A stretch of DNA of 64,000 bases from Streptomyces roseolilacinus (GTDB lineage Bacteria > Actinomycetota > Actinomycetes > Streptomycetales > Streptomycetaceae), in the NCBI RefSeq assembly GCF_014649335.1, contig NZ_BMSV01000015.1, positions 34,944 through 98,943 of the forward strand, given 5' to 3'. A program made the translations under genes and the position numbers. The notes beneath the pieces are model-generated. The model was not told the origin of the DNA. It searched no databases and saw nothing but the letters and a program-made list of their open reading frames with translations. Shown in pieces: positions 59,697 through 64,000 of this stretch. Within the stretch, counting starts at the first letter, position 1; the number at the start of each line of letters is the position of its first letter.

Positions 59697-60014
59697 ATGC
59701 CCGGTGGTGGTTTCTGCAAGTTGCCCGGCGGCAGGATGGTGGTCGCGCTGAGCCTGCCCAATCCGGGCGGCGAGGGCGAGGTGCGCATCCTGGTCCACGC
59801 GGTGAACCGGCCGCGCGCGCTGACCCGCCTGCGCAACCTCGGCCTGCGCGCCTACCTGCGGGGGAACACCCACCCGCCGACGCCCGACGAGATCACGGCC
59901 GTGCTGCACCACCCGGACGGGCTGCTGTGGCGGACGACGCCGAGCCGCGAGCAGGAGCTGTGGCGCCCGATACGCGCCCTGCTGAGGCCCCTGAGCGCCC
60001 CCGAGCGCGCCTAG
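59697..60014 (+). CDS. Hypothetical protein
   Basis: A 105-residue protein without signal peptide or membrane helix. It begins MPGGGFCKLPGGRMVVALSL and contains LVHAVNRPRALTRLRNLG and ITAVLHHPDGLLWRTTP. I do not recognise the family. GGGGGAG stands at good spacing before the ATG. It is convergent with pncA. The codon pattern supports a gene. Confidence 0.7.
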   Translation: MPGGGFCKLPGGRMVVALSLPNPGGEGEVRILVHAVNRPRALTRLRNLGLRAYLRGNTHPPTPDEITAVLHHPDGLLWRTTPSREQELWRPIRALLRPLSAPERA

Positions 60015-60097
60015 AGCGCCTTCCCGGCCCCCCGGAGAACCCTCCACACCCCTACGCGCCTCCCGGCCTCCCGAGCCGTCCGGCGGTCCCGGCCGTG

Positions 60098-60685
60098 TCA
60101 GACGACCGGCTTGCCGCTCAGCTCCACCCCGGCCGCGCGGAGCTCCTCCAGGGCCCTGCGCGTGGTCCCCTCGGCGACGCCCGCGGTGAGGTCGAGCAGC
60201 ACGTGCGTGCGGAAGCCCTCCGCGACCGCGTCCAGGGCGGTGGCCCGCACGCAGTGGTCGGTCGCGATGCCCACGACGTCGACCTCCGTCACGTCGTGGG
60301 CCCGCAGCCAGTCGGCGAGGGAGACGCCGTTCTCGTCGCTGCCCTCGAAGCCGCTGTACGCGGCCGCGTACGCGCCCTTGTCGAACACGGCCTCGATCGC
60401 GCCGGAGGCGACGGCGGGCGCGAAGTTCGGGTGGAACCCGACGCCCTCGGTGCCCGCCACGCAGTGCGCCGGCCAGGAGCGGACGAAGTCGGGGCGCTCG
60501 GCGAAGTGGTCGCCCGGGTCGACGTGGTGGTCGCGGGTCGCGACGACGTGCCGGTAGCCGACCCCCGCGGTCTGGCCGACGAGGTCCGTGATGGCGGCGG
60601 CGACGTCCGCGCCCCCCGCCACCGCGAGGCTGCCGCCCTCGCAGAAGTCGTTCTGAACGTCGACGACGATCAATGCGCGGTGCAT
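60098..60685 (-). CDS. pncA: Nicotinamidase (isochorismatase fold)
   Basis: A 195-residue hydrolase that converts nicotinamide to nicotinate for NAD salvage. The catalytic triad is visible: Asp9 in LIVVDVQNDFCEGGS, Lys in AVFDKGAYAA, and Cys in GIATDHCVRATALDA. Metal-binding DHH occurs in RDHHVDPGDHF. Pyrazinamidase activity is expected from the family. It follows pncB on the same strand with a terminator-like hairpin between, so the two may be separately expressed. Confidence 0.95.
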   Translation of the reverse strand: MHRALIVVDVQNDFCEGGSLAVAGGADVAAAITDLVGQTAGVGYRHVVATRDHHVDPGDHFAERPDFVRSWPAHCVAGTEGVGFHPNFAPAVASGAIEAVFDKGAYAAAYSGFEGSDENGVSLADWLRAHDVTEVDVVGIATDHCVRATALDAVAEGFRTHVLLDLTAGVAEGTTRRALEELRAAGVELSGKPVV

Positions 60686-60753
60686 GGCGGGTGTCCTTAC
60701 GGTGGGGGGCGGTCGGTGGTCGCTGCGAGGGGATGATTCGAGCCTAGAGACTT

Positions 60754-60773
60754 CCCCTCCCCGAGGGGAGGGG
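60754..60773 (-). terminator. Stem-loop between pncB and pncA
   Basis: CCCCTCCCC next to GGGGAGGGG with a two-base centre. In the direction of transcription it lies after pncB and before pncA. Confidence 0.45.
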
Positions 60774-60909
60774 GTGGACGGGGGCCGTCCGGCGCGGGGC
60801 GGGGGAACACGTCTACCACGGCCGGACACCCCGGCCCCCGAGACGGGACGCCCGGCGGGCAAACCGACGGCTCGCCCGCCTCCGACCCCTGCACGCCCAC
60901 CCCCTGCGA

Positions 60910-62244
60910 TCACCCCTCCACGTACTCGGTGGGCAGCACCGGCTCGCCGCGTGACAGCTGGACGGCCGACAGCGGCAGCCCCGCGCGGGCGGCGATGTGC
61001 CGTTCCCGTGCCGCCTCCAGCGGCTCCCGGGCGACGACCTCCCCGGCCTTGACCAGCAGGCGCTGGAGCTGCCGCCCGGCCAGTTCCCCGGGTACCGGGC
61101 CGGTGCCGACGACCTCCGCCTCGGCGACCCCCTCGGTGTCCAGCCGCCGGGCCGCCCACTTGCGGCCGCCCAGCGACGTCTTGCCGCCCAGGGAGCGCTT
61201 CGCGACGGGCCGCAGGGGGGCGGCGGGGTCCGCGGAGTCGGCGCGGGCGACCAGTTTGTAGACCATCGAGCAGGTCGGGTGTCCGCTGCCGGTGACCAGC
61301 TGGGTGCCGACGCCGTACGCGTCCACGGGTGCGGCGGCCAGCGAGGCGATGGCGTACTCGTCGAGGTCGGAGGTGACGACGATCCGCGTGTCGCGGGCTC
61401 CCAGCTCGTCCAGCTGGTGGCGCACCCGGTGCGCCACCAGCAGCAGGTCGCCGGAGTCGATGCGTACGGCGCCGAGGCCCGGTCCGGCCACTTCCACGGC
61501 GGTGCGCACGGCCTCGCCGACGTCGTACGTGTCGACGAGCAGCGTCGTGCCCCGCCCCAGCGCCTCCACCTGCACCCGGAACGCGTCGCGCTCGGTGTCG
61601 TGCAGCAGGGTGAAGGCGTGCGCGGAGGTGCCGACGGTCGGGATGCCGTACCGGAATCCGGCGGCCAGGTCGGAGGTGGAGCCGAAGCCGCCCACGTACG
61701 CGGCGCGCGACGCGGCGACCGCGGCCAGTTCGTGGGTGCGCCGGGCGCCCATCTCGATCAGTGCGCGCCCGCCGGCGGCGGCGGACATCCGGGACGCGGC
61801 GGCGGCGATGGCGGAGTCGTGGTTGAGGATGGAGAGGATCACCGTCTCCAGCAGCACGCATTCGGCGAAGGAGCCCTCGACGCGGAGGATCGGCGAGCCG
61901 GGGAAGTACACCTCGCCCTCGGGGTAGCCCCAGACGTCGCCGCCGAAGCGGTACTCCGCGAGCCAGGCGAGCGTCGGCTCGTCGACGATGCCCCGTTCGC
62001 GCAGGAAGGCGAGCATGGCGTCGTCGAAGCGGAAGTTCTCCACGGCGTCCAGGACGCGGCCGGTGCCGGCCACGACGCCGTACCGGCGGCCTTCGGGGAG
62101 GCGCCGGGTGAAGACCTCGAAGACCGAGCGCCGGTCGGCGGTGCCGCCCCGCAGGGCCGCCTGGAGCATGGTCAGCTCGTACTGGTCGGTGAAGAGCGCG
62201 GTGGACGGCACAGCCACCGGAAGCCCTAGGTCCGCAGCGTTCAT
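60910..62244 (-). CDS. pncB: Nicotinate phosphoribosyltransferase
   Basis: A 444-residue enzyme that joins nicotinate and PRPP in the Preiss-Handler route to NAD. Typical segments are STALFTDQYELTMLQAAL at the N-terminus, FGSTSDLAAGFRYGIPTVGT with the conserved His in SAHAFTLLHD, VRIDSGDLLLVAHRV, and GVGTQLVTGSGHPTCSMVYK. With pncA it forms the NAD salvage pair. Confidence 0.95.
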   Translation of the reverse strand: MNAADLGLPVAVPSTALFTDQYELTMLQAALRGGTADRRSVFEVFTRRLPEGRRYGVVAGTGRVLDAVENFRFDDAMLAFLRERGIVDEPTLAWLAEYRFGGDVWGYPEGEVYFPGSPILRVEGSFAECVLLETVILSILNHDSAIAAAASRMSAAAGGRALIEMGARRTHELAAVAASRAAYVGGFGSTSDLAAGFRYGIPTVGTSAHAFTLLHDTERDAFRVQVEALGRGTTLLVDTYDVGEAVRTAVEVAGPGLGAVRIDSGDLLLVAHRVRHQLDELGARDTRIVVTSDLDEYAIASLAAAPVDAYGVGTQLVTGSGHPTCSMVYKLVARADSADPAAPLRPVAKRSLGGKTSLGGRKWAARRLDTEGVAEAEVVGTGPVPGELAGRQLQRLLVKAGEVVAREPLEAARERHIAARAGLPLSAVQLSRGEPVLPTEYVEG

Positions 62245-62266
62245 GCCAGGATCGTACCCCGAATAC

Positions 62267-62281
62267 TCGTCAGAGTGACGA
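62267..62281 (-). promoter_or_regulatory. Palindromic operator candidate before pncB
   Basis: TCGTCA-GAG-TGACGA is a perfect 15-base palindrome 23-37 bases before the pncB ATG. On the coding strand TACGAT (62252-62257) between it and the ATG is a good -10, so the palindrome sits where the -35 would be. A repressor that senses NAD status is a plausible binder. Confidence 0.5.
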
Positions 62282-62417
62282 TTTCTCGTTCGAGGACGTT
62301 CCGGGGGCCCCTCCGGGGTCCTTCCGGGGCCCGCGGGCGGCGGCCGGACCGGGCGTCGTAACGGAAGGCAGGAGTCCGTTTGTGCGGTGGCGCACGGGCA
62401 GTGGCAGCATTGGCCGA

Positions 62418-62723
62418 GTGAGTGTTGCTCCCGTAGAGATCGAACGCACGGCCCCGGCGGAAGAGGGCCACGCCGTCACCGAACCCGACGTGCCGTGGGT
62501 GACGATCGTCCACAACGACCCGGTCAACCTCATGAGCTACGTGACGTACGTCTTCCAGACGTACTTCGGCTACTCCAAGGACAAGGCGCACAAGCTGATG
62601 CTCGACGTGCACCACAAGGGCCGGGCCGTGGTCTCCAGCGGCACCCGCGAGGAGATGGAGCGCGACGTGCAGGCGATGCACGGGTACGGGCTGTGGGCCA
62701 CCCTCTCCCAGGACCGCGGCTGA
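62418..62723 (+). CDS. clpS: ATP-dependent Clp protease adaptor ClpS
   Basis: A 101-residue adaptor that brings N-degron substrates to a Clp ATPase. The conserved core reads PWVTIVHNDPVNLMSYVTYV and KDKAHKLMLDVHHKGRAVV. The N-degron pocket Asn-Asp is in HNDPVN. The GTG at 62418 begins the family's variable N-terminus. The DUF2017 gene overlaps its stop codon by one base. Confidence 0.94.
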   Translation: MSVAPVEIERTAPAEEGHAVTEPDVPWVTIVHNDPVNLMSYVTYVFQTYFGYSKDKAHKLMLDVHHKGRAVVSSGTREEMERDVQAMHGYGLWATLSQDRG

Positions 62724-63307
62724 TGAGCGGCCACTTCGAGGCGCTGCCCGACGGCGGCGCGGCCGTGCCGCTGGACGAGGTCGAGGTCTCCATCCTGCGC
62801 TCGCTCGCCGTCCAGATGCTGGAACTGATCGGCCCCGGTGACGAGCCCGCCCAGGGCGAGGACCCGCTCGCCGCGCTCTTCCAGGAGGGCCCCAGCGAGA
62901 AGCCGTCCGACCCGGCCCTGGCCCGCCTCTTCCCCGACGCGTACGGGGACGGCGACGAGCGGCTGCGCGAGGCGTCCGCCGAGTTCCGCCGGTTCACCGA
63001 GAACGACCTGCGCACCCGCAAGCGCGAGGACGCCCTCGCCGTCGTCCGCAGCCTCGACGCCCTGGCCTCCGCCGGCGACGGGTCCGGCGGCGGCCGCCTG
63101 GAGCTCTCGCCCGAGGAGTGCCGCCGCTGGCTCGGCGCGCTCAACGACCTCCGCCTCACCATCGGGGCCCGCCTGGAGGTCACCGACGAGGACGAGAACG
63201 CCGACCTGTACCGGCTGCCGGACTCCGATCCGCGCAAGCCGATGGTGATGGCCTACCTGTGGCTGGGCGCCCTCCAGGAGACGCTCGTCGAGACGCTGAT
63301 GGCCTAG
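62723..63307 (+). CDS. DUF2017 family protein
   Basis: A 194-residue actinobacterial protein of unknown function, almost always next to clpS. Helical, with LDEVEVSILRSLAVQMLELI, FRRFTENDLRTRKREDALAV and YRLPDSDPRKPMVMAYLWLG as recognisable blocks. Its ATG at 62723 uses the last base of the clpS stop (TGATG), so the two are translationally coupled. A role with ClpS in proteolysis is suggested only by position. Confidence 0.9.
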   Translation: MSGHFEALPDGGAAVPLDEVEVSILRSLAVQMLELIGPGDEPAQGEDPLAALFQEGPSEKPSDPALARLFPDAYGDGDERLREASAEFRRFTENDLRTRKREDALAVVRSLDALASAGDGSGGGRLELSPEECRRWLGALNDLRLTIGARLEVTDEDENADLYRLPDSDPRKPMVMAYLWLGALQETLVETLMA

Positions 63308-63752
63308 GGACCGCCGGCACGGTGGCGATCCGGCCCCGGGTCGCTCTGACGCGCGGTGAGGACCGCAGGCCACGGCCGTCTCCCGCCGGGTGTTTCCGGC
63401 CGGGGCCGCCGTCCGGTCGTCGAACGCGGGCTTCCACATAACGATCGCGTCAACGGTCCTGCGCTTCTCTTCCCCTGTCCGGTTCGGGCCGCCAGTGTGT
63501 GACCCGGGTCACGCGCCAGTCGGACAAGCACATGGTAGAACTTCGCAACTCCCGTGGTGGCCCACTCCGTTGACCGCGGGAGGTGGACCGATCCAGCCAC
63601 TCACGTACGACATGTGCGACCCCTGTCGTCAGGGTCCGCGGCCGACGGGGTGGTAGGCCGCCGGACCGGACGGCGGCGCCCGCTCGACCTCGTGCCCCTC
63701 TGCTGCTGTGCCGTGCCGCCCAGCAGGTCCCCTGCATCCTGAGGTAGTCAGA
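63308..63752 (+). promoter_or_regulatory. Long upstream region of the alanine symporter gene
   Basis: About 445 bases without a convincing gene. It contains a Crp-like palindrome at 63499-63512 and TTGACC at 63570-63575. A GAGGTAG ribosome site precedes ATG 63753. I looked for a glycine riboswitch, often found before such transporters, and did not see its conserved core. The leader may exceed 150 bases. Confidence 0.4.
63499..63512. promoter_or_regulatory. Crp-type site
   Basis: GTGACCCGGGTCAC is a perfect 14-base palindrome. It fits the pattern GTG-n6-GnCAC reported for Streptomyces Crp. It lies about 240 bases before the symporter start. Confidence 0.5.
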
Positions 63753-64000
63753 ATGTCCCTGGATTCCATCACCACATCGATCGACGAAGCCGTCAGTGGG
63801 TTCTTCGAGCCCATAGCGGCCTGGCTCGGTGAGGTCGTCTTCTACTCCGTCCCCGTCGCGGGGACGGAGCTCCCGCTCATCGTCGCCTGGCTCGTCGTGG
63901 CCGGCCTGGTCTTCTCGGCCTGGTTCGGGCTCGTCCAGGTCCGCAAGTTCAAGCTCGCCGTCGACGTGGTGCGCGGCAAGTACGACGAGAAGGGGTCGGC
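63753..64000 (+). CDS. Sodium:alanine/glycine symporter (AGCS family), 5' part only
   Basis: The first ~82 residues are present; the gene runs out of the window. It begins MSLDSITTSIDEAVSGFFEP and has a first membrane helix in LPLIVAWLVVAGLVFSAWF, then QVRKFKLAVDVVRGKYD, the characteristic AGCS N-terminus. It couples sodium entry to uptake of alanine or glycine. The upstream Crp-like site suggests control tied to development or metabolism. Confidence 0.88.
   Translation, partial: MSLDSITTSIDEAVSGFFEPIAAWLGEVVFYSVPVAGTELPLIVAWLVVAGLVFSAWFGLVQVRKFKLAVDVVRGKYDEKGS

Noticed and set aside
60098..61861. Minus-strand frame joining pncA to an upstream extension
   Set aside because: The extension is the wrong frame of pncB and low complexity. 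The pncA fold starts at ATG 60685.
63308..63752. Glycine riboswitch before the AGCS symporter
   Set aside because: The conserved aptamer core was not found in the leader.

Overview
The window is chromosomal DNA of a Streptomyces or a very close relative. The evidence is very high GC, GTG/TTG starts, many leaderless promoters, and the gene content: an SsgA-like cell-division protein (SsgG type), the tandem kinases PkaA/PkaB, a HemD-like NnaR regulator beside NarK, an HU protein of HupA type, and a tmRNA ending its tag in ALAA. From memory, the order prfB, ftsEX, ctp, smpB, ssrA, narK/nnaR, malic enzyme, hupA, murA, hexosaminidase, hppD, ssgG, clpS matches a core block of the S. coelicolor chromosome (around SCO2974 to SCO2915). 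I could not check this.

Layout. 1-7.6 kb: a truncated sugar-binding lipoprotein, an FHA/FtsK-like ATPase and two divergent Ser/Thr kinases. 7.7-14.8 kb: translation and division genes (prfB, ftsE, ftsX, a C-terminal processing protease, smpB, ssrA), interrupted by a collagen-like LAETG wall protein and a tiny zinc-ribbon membrane protein. 14.9-20.6 kb: GNAT and MFS genes divergent from a LysR regulator, then the nitrate pair narK-nnaR. 20.8-29.2 kb: CGNR protein, HelD-like helicase, a probable small structured RNA with its own terminator, malic enzyme, hupA, murA, YqgE and DUF3039. 29.5-36.4 kb: a GH20 hexosaminidase and a three-subunit molybdenum hydroxylase with unusual features.

36.6-41.05 kb is the most accessory-looking stretch. 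It holds a three-gene WXG-type (type VII secretion-like) cassette that ends in a lipoprotein and falls in GC towards its 3' end. It is followed by a three-gene minus-strand mini-operon divergent from an HTH-only GntR regulator. 41.1-48.3 kb: VOC protein, MFS exporter, DEAD/DEAH helicase, IclR regulator, S16-like secreted protease and an amino-acid racemase. 48.4-56.8 kb: an Lrp regulator divergent from hppD, a TPR protein, a glycolate-oxidase-like flavoprotein, ssgG, two RDD membrane proteins, and a tandem-repeat region. 57.1-64 kb: a secreted M6 metalloprotease, pncA and pncB (NAD salvage), clpS-DUF2017, and the start of a sodium:alanine symporter with a Crp-like site upstream.

Most of the window is housekeeping and strongly conserved. 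The best candidates for undescribed biology are the 36.6-39.8 kb WXG/lipoprotein cassette, the molybdenum hydroxylase whose expected catalytic glutamate is alanine and whose iron-sulfur subunit carries a ~400-residue low-complexity extension, and the putative small RNA at 24.05-24.19 kb.
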